From Dehalococcoidia bacterium (lineage in GTDB: Bacteria > Chloroflexota > Dehalococcoidia > E44-bin15 > DAOWNJ01): a DNA stretch of 13,645 bases. The notes under the pieces were generated by a model that was not told the origin of the DNA, made no database searches, and worked only from the letters and a program-made list of their open reading frames with translations. Positions within the stretch are counted from its first letter, which is position 1. Each line of letters opens with the position of its first letter. A program made the position numbers and the translations under genes. The stretch is taken from positions 1 to 13,645 of the forward strand of contig DAOWNJ010000012.1 in assembly GCA_030642645.1 (NCBI GenBank). The letters are read 5' to 3'. Below are positions 1-7,893 of the stretch, one piece after another.

Positions 1-458
1 ATTGGCGTTTTCGCCCTCTCCATCACCTCCTCGCTTACCTCTCTGGAGAGGAGGTTTGAGACCAGAAAGTTCTCGATCAAATCTATGGTCGCTTGTGGCG
101 GCCCAAGCTCCCTCAGCATGGTATACCTGGTGATAAGTCCTGTTTCGAGGTAATCCTCAGGGATAATAAAATACTCCATAACCTCCCTGCTAAGCAACGC
201 CTGTGTGGCCTCGTCCTTGGTATCATAGAGGACAAAAGCAACGCCATCCTGGGTGCAGTCATTGAAAATGCCGGTCTCATCGACATATCCGATACACTCC
301 TCCTCCGGGGGAGGGCTGACCGCCCACTCAGTCACCCCCTGATAGATCAATATCCCCAGAATAGCAAGCACCGGAAAGCTTGCCGTAAGCAGGATGTAGG
401 ATAGCCTCCTTATAGTGGTGGAAAACTCATGTCTTGCAATGATCCAGGTCTTTTTCAT
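1..458 (-). CDS. ABC-2 type transporter permease, N-terminal part (runs off the left edge)
   Basis: Reading the minus strand from the ATG at 458 gives 152 codons with no stop up to the window edge, so the gene is incomplete at its C-terminus. The protein begins MKKTWIIARHEFSTTIRRLSY, the cytoplasmic lead-in seen in NatB/YhaP-type ABC-2 permeases. One hydrophobic membrane segment follows at about residues 20-40. After it comes an extracytoplasmic stretch containing IGYVDETGIF, which matches the large external loop that family has between its first and second membrane segments. The ATG overlaps the stop of the upstream ATPase (ATGA, 455-458), so the two genes are probably translationally coupled. 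Together they would form a half-transporter pair that exports an unknown substrate; Na+ export or peptide resistance is known for relatives. Family assignment is firm; the substrate is not known. Confidence 0.85.
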   Translation of the reverse strand, partial: MKKTWIIARHEFSTTIRRLSYILLTASFPVLAILGILIYQGVTEWAVSPPPEEECIGYVDETGIFNDCTQDGVAFVLYDTKDEATQALLSREVMEYFIIPEDYLETGLITRYTMLRELGPPQATIDLIENFLVSNLLSREVSEEVMERAKTP

Positions 459-1378
459 TGCCCCTTCTTCACAACCTGAATAAATATCTCTTCCAATGAT
501 GGTGTGGAGACCTCAAAGCGGCTGAGTGGCAGGTTCCTTGCCACAAGCTCCTCAAGAACCCTCTGGGGGGAGGTCTTTCCATCAAGGAATAGCTCCAGAA
601 GCTTGCCATGCTCCTTCCTCCCCACCACCCCCTCCAGCTCGTCGATAGCGCCATCACACTCCACAAATACAGAGTTGTTTCGGTAGCGCCACTTTATCTC
701 CGCCAGCTCACCGTAGAGGACAACACGACCCTCGGCGATCATAAGGATTCGGTCGCACATCTCCTCCACCTCATTCATCATATGGGTGCTCAGGATGATC
801 GCCTTCCCCTGCCCCTTGAGCTCCAGGATGATGTCCTTTAAGAGCCTGCGGTTCACCGGATCAAGGCCAGCGAATGGCTCATCGAGGATGATAAGGTCGG
901 GGTCATGGGCGATGGTAACCAGGAACTGAATGAGCTGCCCCATGCCTCGGCTTAGCTCCCCTATCTTCTTACTCTTATGGGGCAGCATGTCCACCATCTT
1001 CAGAAGCTCCTCCGCTCGCTCTATGGCCACTTTCGCTCTCACGCCCTTCAGGGAGGCAAGATAGACAAGTGAATCTGATACCCTCATCTTTTGATAGAGT
1101 CCCCTTTCCTCAGGCAAATAGCCGATCCTGTTCTTGGTGCCCTCCTCAAGGGGTTTGCCAAAGACCATGATCTCACCCGAATCCGGCTTTAGGATGTCCA
1201 TCAACATCCTTATCGTGGTCGTCTTCCCGGCGCCATTTGGTCCCACCAGGCCGAATACCTCCCCCGGCTCAAGGGTGAAGGATACATCCCCGACCACCTG
1301 TTTTTCCCCGAAGGACTTATAGATATGGGAAAGCTCGACAGCCTTTTCGTTTTTTTCGAACTGGTTCATTGCGTCCAT
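455..1378 (-). CDS. ABC transporter ATP-binding protein (NatA/DUF4162 type)
   Basis: This 307-residue protein is the nucleotide-binding subunit that powers the permease encoded immediately downstream. Visible motifs are Walker A GPNGAGKTT (46-54), YLPEERGLY at the Q-loop position (glutamate instead of glutamine, as is usual in the NatA subgroup), signature LSRGMGQ (142-148), Walker B LIILDEP (162-168), the D-loop GLDP and the H-loop histidine at 199. A C-terminal extension of about 90 residues ending in SLEEIFIQVV resembles the DUF4162 tail of drug- or sodium-exporting ABC-2 ATPases. The ATG at 1378 is used here. An ATG three codons in is equally possible, since only a weak AAAGG lies upstream. 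The gene is divergent from nadE, and a TTGAAG-18-TATACT promoter lies about 30 bp upstream of the start. Confidence 0.95.
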   Translation of the reverse strand: MDAMNQFEKNEKAVELSHIYKSFGEKQVVGDVSFTLEPGEVFGLVGPNGAGKTTTIRMLMDILKPDSGEIMVFGKPLEEGTKNRIGYLPEERGLYQKMRVSDSLVYLASLKGVRAKVAIERAEELLKMVDMLPHKSKKIGELSRGMGQLIQFLVTIAHDPDLIILDEPFAGLDPVNRRLLKDIILELKGQGKAIILSTHMMNEVEEMCDRILMIAEGRVVLYGELAEIKWRYRNNSVFVECDGAIDELEGVVGRKEHGKLLELFLDGKTSPQRVLEELVARNLPLSRFEVSTPSLEEIFIQVVKKGQ

Positions 1379-1391
1379 ACCACTGGAGCCT

Positions 1392-1421
1392 TTGACTTAT
1401 TAGCTATTAGGGGAGTATACT
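1392..1421 (+). promoter_or_regulatory. nadE promoter
   Basis: TTGACT (1392-1397) and TATACT (1416-1421) are separated by 18 bp, close to the sigma-70/sigma-A consensus. The expected start is near 1428, so the leader would be only about 23 nt. The -10 sits in the 12-bp perfect palindrome GGAGTATACTCC (1412-1423), which also supplies the -10 of the divergent ABC promoter. Confidence 0.65.
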
Positions 1422-1443
1422 CCAGGAGAGTCTGATCCTTCAA
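1414..1443 (-). promoter_or_regulatory. Promoter for the ABC transporter genes
   Basis: On the minus strand TTGAAG (1443-1438) is followed after 18 bp by TATACT (1419-1414). Transcription would start near 1407 and give a leader of about 30 nt before the ATPase ATG. The -10 box overlaps that of the opposite promoter almost completely. This is read from sequence only. Confidence 0.55.
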
Positions 1444-1450
1444 GTTCCTT

Positions 1451-2173
1451 ATGGAAGAGCTGGCAAACAAACTCGTTGACTGGATAAGAGAGCAGGTATT
1501 GAGTGCTGGGTGTGGTGGGGTGACCCTCGGCCTGAGCGGGGGCATCGACTCATCCGTTGTCGCTGTCCTTTGCAAGAGGGCCTTCCCCAATAATACCCTT
1601 GCCCTTATCCTTCCATGCCATTCAAGCGAGAGGGACATTGAGGATGCCAACAGCGTGGCCACGAGGTTCCTCATCCCCACAAGGCTCATCCCCCTCGATG
1701 ACGTCTTTGACTCCCTCGTCGAGATATTTCCAAAGTTTAGGGATGACCCCGGGAAGGGGGTGATTGCCGAGGCAAACCTGAAGGTGAGACTCAGGATGGT
1801 CACCCTATACTATATTGCAAACCACCTCGGCTACCTTGTGGTAGGAACCGGAAACCGAAGCGAGCTCGCTGTTGGGTATTTCACCAAATATGGCGATGGG
1901 GGGGTGGACATCATACCTCTGGGGAATTTAGTAAAGAGCCAGGTCAGGGAGCTTGCCTATTATCTGGGCATCCCCAAGGAGCTTATCCAGAAGCCCCCCT
2001 CTGCTGGTCTCTGGACAGGTCAGACCGATGAGGGAGAGATGGGGATTACATATGAGGAGCTAGACCGATATATCATTACTGGCCAAGCAGGCGAGGAATT
2101 GAAAAAGAGGATCGAGGAGCTTAGTGAGGGAAGCGCCCATAAGAGGCTAACCCCACCCATCCCCCCCTTTTGA
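1451..2173 (+). CDS. nadE: NH3-dependent NAD(+) synthetase
   Basis: NadE carries out the last step of NAD biosynthesis: it adenylates deamido-NAD with ATP and amidates it with ammonia. The 240-residue protein is a single-domain, ammonia-using form; the N-terminal nitrilase/glutaminase domain of the long eukaryote-type enzyme is absent. Key motifs are the PP-loop LSGGIDSS (28-35), GTGNRSE (132-138), TKYGDG (145-150) and the SAGLWTGQTDE segment (184-194), all typical of the family. No start codon lies between the upstream in-frame TGA at 1433 and the ATG at 1451, so this start is forced. It lacks a clear Shine-Dalgarno sequence and may be translated from a short, weak leader. It ends 50 bp before recA and is probably transcribed separately, because recA has its own promoter. 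Confidence 0.96.
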   Translation: MEELANKLVDWIREQVLSAGCGGVTLGLSGGIDSSVVAVLCKRAFPNNTLALILPCHSSERDIEDANSVATRFLIPTRLIPLDDVFDSLVEIFPKFRDDPGKGVIAEANLKVRLRMVTLYYIANHLGYLVVGTGNRSELAVGYFTKYGDGGVDIIPLGNLVKSQVRELAYYLGIPKELIQKPPSAGLWTGQTDEGEMGITYEELDRYIITGQAGEELKKRIEELSEGSAHKRLTPPIPPF

Positions 2174-2175
2174 CC

Positions 2176-2204
2176 TTGCTATCGAAGCGCCCTTGTGCTA
2201 TTAT
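2176..2204 (+). promoter_or_regulatory. recA promoter
   Basis: TTGCTA (2176-2181) and TATTAT (2199-2204) are 17 bp apart, and TGC just before the -10 makes it an extended -10 element. The start would be near 2211, followed by the ribosome site AAGGA (about 2213-2217) and the recA ATG at 2224. I see no LexA-like dyad overlapping it, so SOS control is not evident. Confidence 0.6.
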
Positions 2205-2223
2205 GCCAGCCTAAGGAAATGAG

Positions 2224-3240
2224 ATGACCGAGAAGGAGAAAGCACTCGATATAGCCATTGCCCAGATCGAGAAGCAGTTCGGCAAGGGGTCGATAATGAA
2301 GCTTGGGGAGGCAAAGGCGAGGATGGCGTTTGATGCTATCCCAACTGGCTCCCTCTCCCTTGATATGGCATTGGGCATAGGCGGGATACCAAGGGGAAGG
2401 GTAATCGAGATATTCGGGGCCGAGGCAGCGGGAAAATCAACCCTTGCCCAGCACATCATCGCCGAGGCCCAGAAGCTTGGTGGGATGGCCGCCTATATCG
2501 ATGCCGAGCATGCCCTCGACCCTTCATATGCTGCAAACTGCGGGGTCAATGTTGACGAGCTCTATATCTCACAGCCAGATACCGCAGAGCAGGCACTTGA
2601 GATCACGGAGGCACTGGTGAGGAGCGGGGCGATAGATGTCGTTGTCATCGATACCGTCGCCGCTCTGGTGCCGAGGGCTGAGATAGAGGGGGAGATGGGG
2701 GATGCCCATGTTGGGCTTCAGGCAAGGCTTATGTCCCAGGCTTTGAGGAAGCTGGTCGCTTCCATAAGCAGGTCAAGAACAGCGGTTATATTCGTAAATC
2801 AACTCAGGGAGAAGATCGGAGTGTTCTTCGGAAACCCCGAGGTCACCCCTGGTGGGAGGGCTCTCAAGTTCTATAGCTCGGTGAGGATAGACCTGAGGAG
2901 GATCGACTCCATCAAGCATGGAGATGAGCTCATCGGGAACCGAGTCCGGGCCAGGGTGGTCAAGAACAAGGTCGCTCCCCCCTTCAGGAGCGCCGAGTTC
3001 GATATCATATTCAGCCACGGGATAAGCAGAGAGGGAGACCTCATCGACCTCGGAGTGGAACTAGGAATAATAAAGAAGGCCGGCTCCTTCTTCTCCATTG
3101 GTGATACCCGCCTCGGTCAGGGTCGGGAGAACGCCAAGGAGTTCCTGAGGGAGCACCCTGATATATCCGCTGATATAGAGAGGGAGATAAGGTCAGCCGC
3201 TTTCGCCCCCCAAAACGCCCCAGAAGAATCGCTGGATTGA
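2224..3240 (+). CDS. recA: RecA recombinase
   Basis: RecA forms ATP-dependent filaments on single-stranded DNA, drives strand exchange and stimulates LexA self-cleavage where LexA is present. The 338-residue protein has the full core: Walker A at 65-73, catalytic glutamate E95 in YIDAEHALDP, Walker B VVVIDTVAAL (139-148), and the L2 and adjacent region NQLREKIGVFFGNPE (192-206) followed by TPGGRALKFYSSVR. The start is supported by an AAGGA ribosome site 6-10 bases upstream. The Walker A reads GAEAAGKST, where the E. coli protein has GPESSGKTT. GKS/T is kept, so ATP binding should be intact. The C-terminal tail is short but acidic, as usual. The gene heads an eight-gene run, and its TGA overlaps the TTG of recX. 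Confidence 0.98.
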   Translation: MTEKEKALDIAIAQIEKQFGKGSIMKLGEAKARMAFDAIPTGSLSLDMALGIGGIPRGRVIEIFGAEAAGKSTLAQHIIAEAQKLGGMAAYIDAEHALDPSYAANCGVNVDELYISQPDTAEQALEITEALVRSGAIDVVVIDTVAALVPRAEIEGEMGDAHVGLQARLMSQALRKLVASISRSRTAVIFVNQLREKIGVFFGNPEVTPGGRALKFYSSVRIDLRRIDSIKHGDELIGNRVRARVVKNKVAPPFRSAEFDIIFSHGISREGDLIDLGVELGIIKKAGSFFSIGDTRLGQGRENAKEFLREHPDISADIEREIRSAAFAPQNAPEESLD

Positions 3241-3884
3241 GAGAGATCACCTCTATCGAGCCCCAGAGGAGAAGGAGATGGCGGGTGAATGTCTTCTTGG
3301 AAGGGGAGTTTGCCTTTAGCCTTTCAGCGGAGCTCGCCCAAAGGGAGGGGCTCCATCCAGGAATGACCCTCCCTCAATCCGGGATCGATGGGCTCCTGAG
3401 GGAGAGCGAGGCCGAGGTCTGCTGCGAGGCTGCTATCCGGTATCTCAGTTACCGTCCCCGAAGCGAGAGTGAGATGAAGGACAGGCTTGAGAGGAGGGGT
3501 TTTGAACGGGAGACCATTGAGGCTGTGATCGGCACCCTCAAGGAGAGGGGACTTCTGGATGATAGATCATTTGCTCGATTCTGGAGGGAGGACAGGGAGA
3601 GGTTCAGTCCCAGGGGGATGCTCCTCCTTAAGAGTGAGCTAAGGAGAAAGGGGGTTGCCCCTGAGACCATCGAAGAGGTAACCAGCGACCTCAATGAGGG
3701 TGAGGATGCCTACAGGGCGGCACGGAAAAAGGCAATGGCGATAAAGGAGACAGACTATAGGCTCTTTCAGGGGAGGCTTGGCTCCTTCCTCAGGAGGCGT
3801 GGGTTCAGCTACGATGTCATAAACCGAACTGTGGACAGGGTATGGGGGGAGAGGCTCCTTGACAGCCCAGCTTCGGAAGAGTAG
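3237..3884 (+). CDS. recX: RecX regulatory protein
   Basis: RecX binds RecA filaments and usually limits their extension and ATPase activity. The 215-residue protein shows the tandem three-helix repeats of the family: AIRYLSYRPRSESEMKDRL (66-84), VIGTLKERGLLDD (97-109) and a last repeat around GSFLRRRGFSYDVI (182-195). About 60 extra N-terminal residues include a basic RRRRWR patch that may contact nucleic acid. The start is a TTG whose last two bases are the first two of the recA TGA (TTGA overlap), so translation is likely coupled to recA. No good Shine-Dalgarno sequence precedes it, which fits coupling. Adjacent recA and recX is a widespread arrangement. Confidence 0.93.
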   Translation: MREITSIEPQRRRRWRVNVFLEGEFAFSLSAELAQREGLHPGMTLPQSGIDGLLRESEAEVCCEAAIRYLSYRPRSESEMKDRLERRGFERETIEAVIGTLKERGLLDDRSFARFWREDRERFSPRGMLLLKSELRRKGVAPETIEEVTSDLNEGEDAYRAARKKAMAIKETDYRLFQGRLGSFLRRRGFSYDVINRTVDRVWGERLLDSPASEE

Positions 3885-3905
3885 CATCTAGATAGGAGTA
3901 GGGAG

Positions 3906-5438
3906 ATGACACAGGGTTTGATATATGCGGTTATTGCTATAGGATCGGTTCTCATCGGGGGTTTGATCACATTCTTCATCCAGAAGACTGTGATCAGCCG
4001 AAGGGTCAGAAATGCCCAGAGGGAGGCTGAGAGGCTTCTGGAGGAGGCTAAGACAACCCATAAGGAGATGCTCCTGGAGGCCAAGGAGGAGGCGATAAAG
4101 GTAAAGGGGGAGGCAGAGGCGGATAACCGTGAGCGCCGCCTGGAGCTCCAGCGTCTGGAGAAGAGGCTTGCCCAAAAAGAGGAGAACCTGGAGAGGAAGT
4201 CTGAGGCCACCGAGCGCAGGGAGCACAGCGTCGCTCAAAGGGAGACAGAGGCTCAAGAGGTGCGCTCACAGCTTGATGAGCTGAGACAGAGGCAGATCCA
4301 GCATCTTGAGCTTATATCAGGGATGACCACCGCTGAGGCCAAGAGTGAGCTTCTGAAGGAGATAGAGGGAGAGATCAGGGAGGATGCCTCCCGTAAGGTG
4401 CGTGAGATAGAGGCTCAGATGAGGGAGGAGGCTGACCAGAAGGCTCGTGAGATACTCTCAACGGCGATGCAGCGGTGCGCCAGTGAGGTGGTAAGCGAGA
4501 CCACGATCTCCGTTGTCCCCCTCCCATCGGATGAGATGAAGGGGAGGCTCATTGGAAGGGAGGGGAGAAATATAAGGGCCATGGAACACGCCACCGGCGT
4601 GGATCTCATCATCGACGACACCCCTGAGACGGTAACCCTCTCTAGCTTCGATCCAATGAGGAGGGAGGTAGCCCGCATCGCGCTGGAGAGGCTCATCCAG
4701 GATGGCAGGATCCATCCAGCCAGAATCGAGGAGATGGTGGAGAAGGCCCGAAAGGAGGTTGAGGAGACGATAATGGCTGAGGGGGAGCAGGCAGCATACA
4801 AGGCCGGTGTCCATGGGCTTCACCCAGAGCTATTAAAGCTTCTCGGTCGCCTCAAGTATCGCACGAGCTATGGGCAGAATGTGCTCCTGCACAGCATCGA
4901 GGTGGCACAGCTCTCCAGCATGCTTGCCTCGGAGGTCGGTGCCGATGTCGATGTGGCAGTGAAGGCCGGGCTTCTGCACGATATAGGGAAGGCGGTGGAC
5001 CAGCAAGTGGAGGGCCCACACGCCCTAATTGGTGCCAACATCGTCAGGCAATGGGACCGCTCCCCAAAGGTGGTTCAGGCCATCGCTGAGCACCACGGTG
5101 AGGCGGGGACGACAAGTGTTGAGGGATTTATCGTCTCGGTTGCCGATGCCCTCAGCGGGGCGAGGCCCGGTGCAAGGAGAGAGTCACTGGAGCATTATCT
5201 GAAGCGACTTGAGGCACTGGAGAGCATCGCCAACAGCTTCCCAGGGGTGGAGAAGTCCTTTGCCATCCAGGCGGGACGAGAGATCCGCATCATGGTTAAG
5301 CCCAGCGAGATAGATGACCTCGAGGCACTGAGGCTGGCCAGAGACATCGTCAAGAGGGTCGAGGAAACCCTTGCATACCCTGGTCAGATAAAGGTTATTG
5401 TTATCAGGGAGACAAGGGCAGTAGAGTATGCGAAGTAG
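3906..5438 (+). CDS. rny: Ribonuclease Y
   Basis: RNase Y is a membrane-anchored endoribonuclease that starts mRNA decay in many bacteria lacking RNase E. The 510 residues show the full layout: an N-terminal membrane helix (about 4-26), a long charged coiled coil (about 30-195), a KH RNA-binding domain with GRLIGREGRNI (213-223), and an HD domain with H329, the HD pair H358-D359 and AEHHGE (395-400). Length matches the family. The ATG is preceded by AGGAG and AGGGAG repeats in the 21-bp gap after recX, a strong ribosome site. It is followed 14 bp later by the ymdB gene, the same pairing (ymdA-ymdB) known from Bacillus. Confidence 0.97.
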   Translation: MTQGLIYAVIAIGSVLIGGLITFFIQKTVISRRVRNAQREAERLLEEAKTTHKEMLLEAKEEAIKVKGEAEADNRERRLELQRLEKRLAQKEENLERKSEATERREHSVAQRETEAQEVRSQLDELRQRQIQHLELISGMTTAEAKSELLKEIEGEIREDASRKVREIEAQMREEADQKAREILSTAMQRCASEVVSETTISVVPLPSDEMKGRLIGREGRNIRAMEHATGVDLIIDDTPETVTLSSFDPMRREVARIALERLIQDGRIHPARIEEMVEKARKEVEETIMAEGEQAAYKAGVHGLHPELLKLLGRLKYRTSYGQNVLLHSIEVAQLSSMLASEVGADVDVAVKAGLLHDIGKAVDQQVEGPHALIGANIVRQWDRSPKVVQAIAEHHGEAGTTSVEGFIVSVADALSGARPGARRESLEHYLKRLEALESIANSFPGVEKSFAIQAGREIRIMVKPSEIDDLEALRLARDIVKRVEETLAYPGQIKVIVIRETRAVEYAK

Positions 5439-5452
5439 GGAAGAGGGATAGC

Positions 5453-6223
5453 TTGCGGATACTTCTTATCGGAGATGTAATCGGAAGGCCAGGAAGGAGG
5501 GCTCTAAGGGAGCTTCTACCAGGCCTGAGAAATGAATATGGGATCGATCTGGTCATCGCCAACGGTGAGAATGCCGCCGGGGGGCTTGGACTCACCAAGG
5601 CTACCGCAGAGGAGCTCCTCCGCTCGGGGGTGGACATTATCACCTCAGGGAACCATATCTGGGACCAGAAGGAGATCATCCCCCACCTCGATGGGGGTCT
5701 CCCCATTATCCGCCCCCTGAATTACCCCGATGGCGTTCCCGGCCGAGGCTACCTCATAAAGGGAGGGGCTCTGGTTGTGAATCTTATAGGTCGAACCTTT
5801 ATCGGGAACTTCGATTGCCCCTTTAGGGCCATGGACCGACTCCTGGAGAGAGTGGCTAATAGGCCCAAGGTCATCGTTCTGGATTTCCATGCCGAGGCAA
5901 CATCGGAGAAGGTTGCCCTTGGGAAATACCTTGACGGCAGGGTAAGCGCCGTCCTGGGAACACATACCCATGTAGGAACCATCGATACCCGCATCCTCCC
6001 CGGTGGGACAGCCTATGTCACCGATGTTGGGATGACTGGTCCCATCGATTCGGTGATTGGAGATGATGGTGATGAGGTGATCAGGAGGTTTTTGACGCAG
6101 ATCCCACATCGCCTATCTGTAGGAAAGGGGGATGTCCTCTTAAATTCGGTCCTTGTTGATGTTGCTGATTCAGGCAGGGCGACAAGCATACTCCGCATAG
6201 ATAGGGAGGCGAGGGGGGGTTGA
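5453..6223 (+). CDS. ymdB: YmdB family metallophosphoesterase
   Basis: Members of this family (TIGR00282) are di-metal phosphodiesterases; the B. subtilis protein hydrolyses 2',3'-cyclic nucleotides and affects biofilm and RNA metabolism. The 256-residue protein keeps the metal ligands: D8 in LIGDVIG, E39/N40 in NGENAAGG, N67/H68 in SGNHIWD, H146 in LDFHAE, and H171/H173 in GTHTHVG. The start is TTG at 5453, since the sequence from there (RILLIGDVIG) is the conserved N-terminus. AGAGG lies about 9 bases upstream. It directly follows rny, and its TGA overlaps the TTG of the PHP gene. A role in disposing of RNA-decay products is inferred from this context. Confidence 0.93.
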   Translation: MRILLIGDVIGRPGRRALRELLPGLRNEYGIDLVIANGENAAGGLGLTKATAEELLRSGVDIITSGNHIWDQKEIIPHLDGGLPIIRPLNYPDGVPGRGYLIKGGALVVNLIGRTFIGNFDCPFRAMDRLLERVANRPKVIVLDFHAEATSEKVALGKYLDGRVSAVLGTHTHVGTIDTRILPGGTAYVTDVGMTGPIDSVIGDDGDEVIRRFLTQIPHRLSVGKGDVLLNSVLVDVADSGRATSILRIDREARGG

Positions 6224-7059
6224 GAGCAGACCTTCACCTTCATACCACCGCCTCCGATGGGAGATTAAGCCCCGCTGAGATCGTGCGCATCGCCGGTATG
6301 AAGGGGCTAGATGTCATCGCCATCACCGACCATGACACCACCGATGGCGTCCTTCCCGCTCTGAAAGCGGCTGAGGCCTACCCATCTCTCATGGTCATCC
6401 CAGGGATTGAGATAAGCACCGATGTCCCCGATGGGGAGGTCCATATTCTGGGCTACTTTATTGACTGCCAAGACCAGGAGCTCCAGGAGGTCCTTCTGAG
6501 GCTCAAGAATTCGCGCCTTGAGAGGGCTCAGGCGATGGTCTCGAAGCTCTCTGAGCTCGGCATTCACATCGATTGGGGGCGTGTCCAGGAGTTTGTCCAA
6601 GGTGACTCGGTGGGGAGACCGCATATCGCCGAGGCTATGCTTGAGAAGGGCTACATCACCTCTATAAGGGAGGCATTCACCAAGTATATCGGCTATGATG
6701 GCCCTGCCTATGTGAAAAGAGAGAGGATAATTCCTGCCGAGGCGGTGGCACTGGTGGCCAGGGTTGGTGGTGTTCCCGTCCTCGCCCACCCAAGAGATAT
6801 AGACGACCTTGATGGCTTTATAGATGGGCTTAAAGGGGCGGGGCTTATGGGGCTTGAGGTATATTATGGTGGCTACCTCCCTAGGGAGGTGGAGAGGCTA
6901 GAGGATGTGGCCCGAAGGCATGGGCTCATCCCATCAGGAGGGAGCGACTATCATGGACTCTCAGATGACGAGACCCCCATCGGTGGGGTTTTGGTGCCTC
7001 AGGATTCGATTGAGCGGCTCATCTCCCTTGCCGGGCCGCGAGAGGATGTAATACTATGA
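6220..7059 (+). CDS. PHP domain phosphoesterase (RNase AM/TrpH-like)
   Basis: The 279-residue protein belongs to the polymerase-and-histidinol-phosphatase (PHP) fold. Metal-binding motifs are all present: DLHLHTTASDG (4-14), ITDHDTTDG (35-43), PGIEIS (61-66), H75, VLAHPRD (187-193) and GSDYHG (241-246). Proteins with this arrangement include E. coli YciV (RNase AM, a 5'-3' exoribonuclease that also removes phosphate from 3',5'-bisphosphonucleotides) and a Chromobacterium AMP phosphatase. An RNA or nucleotide substrate is therefore likely, which suits its place after rny and ymdB. The start is TTG inside the ymdB stop (TTGA), preceded by AGGGAGG. Its own TGA overlaps the next ATG. The exact substrate cannot be told from sequence. 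Confidence 0.88.
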   Translation: MRADLHLHTTASDGRLSPAEIVRIAGMKGLDVIAITDHDTTDGVLPALKAAEAYPSLMVIPGIEISTDVPDGEVHILGYFIDCQDQELQEVLLRLKNSRLERAQAMVSKLSELGIHIDWGRVQEFVQGDSVGRPHIAEAMLEKGYITSIREAFTKYIGYDGPAYVKRERIIPAEAVALVARVGGVPVLAHPRDIDDLDGFIDGLKGAGLMGLEVYYGGYLPREVERLEDVARRHGLIPSGGSDYHGLSDDETPIGGVLVPQDSIERLISLAGPREDVIL

Positions 7060-7889
7060 GCATTAAACTGTTCAGATGGCATAGCCTCCCAGTGAGCTTC
7101 AAAAGCGATGGGGTAAGCCTCTTTGGAAGGCTTCTTATCCCCTCCATTGGTGGCCCCTTCCCCGGTGTTATACTTTGCCACGGGATGGGCTCGGACCACC
7201 GCGCCATGAAGCCCTCAGCCGAGAGGCTCGCCAGGAAAGGTATAGCCAGCCTCATTTTCGACTTCAGGGGACATGGGAAAAGTGAGGGAACCTGCGACGA
7301 CAATACACCAAAGGATGTTATCGCTGCCTGGGAATACCTCTCAAGCCGCCCTGAGATAAACCCCCGGCGCATCGCCATTGTCGGGCACAGCATGGGGGCA
7401 ATAGCGGCGGTGGTGGCAGCCTCCCAGATAGATAATCTCGCCGCCCTGGTCTCAATGTCATGCACCGATGACAGACCCAAAGGCGGGCCCGCTTCCTCTC
7501 AAGGGGCCAAAGGGCTGGTGAGCTTCATTGTGGAGTACCCCAGGATGGGCATCTTCCCCTGGATGGGATGGCTTCAGGGGGTTATCGCTTGGCTCTGGAT
7601 GAGGCTCAGGGGGTATCGGATGCGGGTTGACATTGTCAGGAGTGCAGAGCTGACTGCAAGGATGGCCATCACAAATGCCCTTGAGATAATGAGGCCGTGC
7701 CCGCTTCTACTTGTCCATTGCCAGGGCGATAATGTCGTCCCCTATAATGATGTCCTGAGCCTCTATGAGAAGGCCAAATCACCAAAGGAGCTCCTCACGC
7801 CAAAAGGAGGCTTCCACTCCACCCCCCTCTTCCCCGGGAAGGTGAGGAGGAGGTGGATGGAGTGGCTGGTATCCATTTTGAAAGGGTAA
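7056..7889 (+). CDS. Alpha/beta hydrolase
   Basis: The 277-residue protein has the alpha/beta-hydrolase serine esterase layout. HG in CHGMG (41-45) forms the oxyanion region, FDFRGHGKS (68-76) follows, and the nucleophile elbow GHSMG places S112 as nucleophile. GDNVVP gives the acid D225, and H254 in GGFHS completes the triad. Residues 160-190 form a tryptophan-rich, hydrophobic cap (MGWLQGVIAWLWM) that probably shapes a lipophilic substrate pocket or touches the membrane. Start ATG overlaps the PHP stop (ATGA), with GAGAGG upstream. It lies 4 bp before a PlsY-like gene, so lipid or ester chemistry is conceivable. Its substrate is unknown. Confidence 0.88.
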   Translation: MSIKLFRWHSLPVSFKSDGVSLFGRLLIPSIGGPFPGVILCHGMGSDHRAMKPSAERLARKGIASLIFDFRGHGKSEGTCDDNTPKDVIAAWEYLSSRPEINPRRIAIVGHSMGAIAAVVAASQIDNLAALVSMSCTDDRPKGGPASSQGAKGLVSFIVEYPRMGIFPWMGWLQGVIAWLWMRLRGYRMRVDIVRSAELTARMAITNALEIMRPCPLLLVHCQGDNVVPYNDVLSLYEKAKSPKELLTPKGGFHSTPLFPGKVRRRWMEWLVSILKG

Positions 7890-7893
7890 GGCG

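Noticed and set aside
93..404. Plus-strand open frame of 103 codons at the left edge
   Set aside because: It is antisense to the ABC permease frame, which has a family-specific N-terminus and an ATGA overlap with the ATPase.
2174..2223. LexA/SOS box in front of recA
   Set aside because: No convincing dyad was seen in the 50-bp gap. The sequence is explained by an extended -10 promoter and ribosome site.
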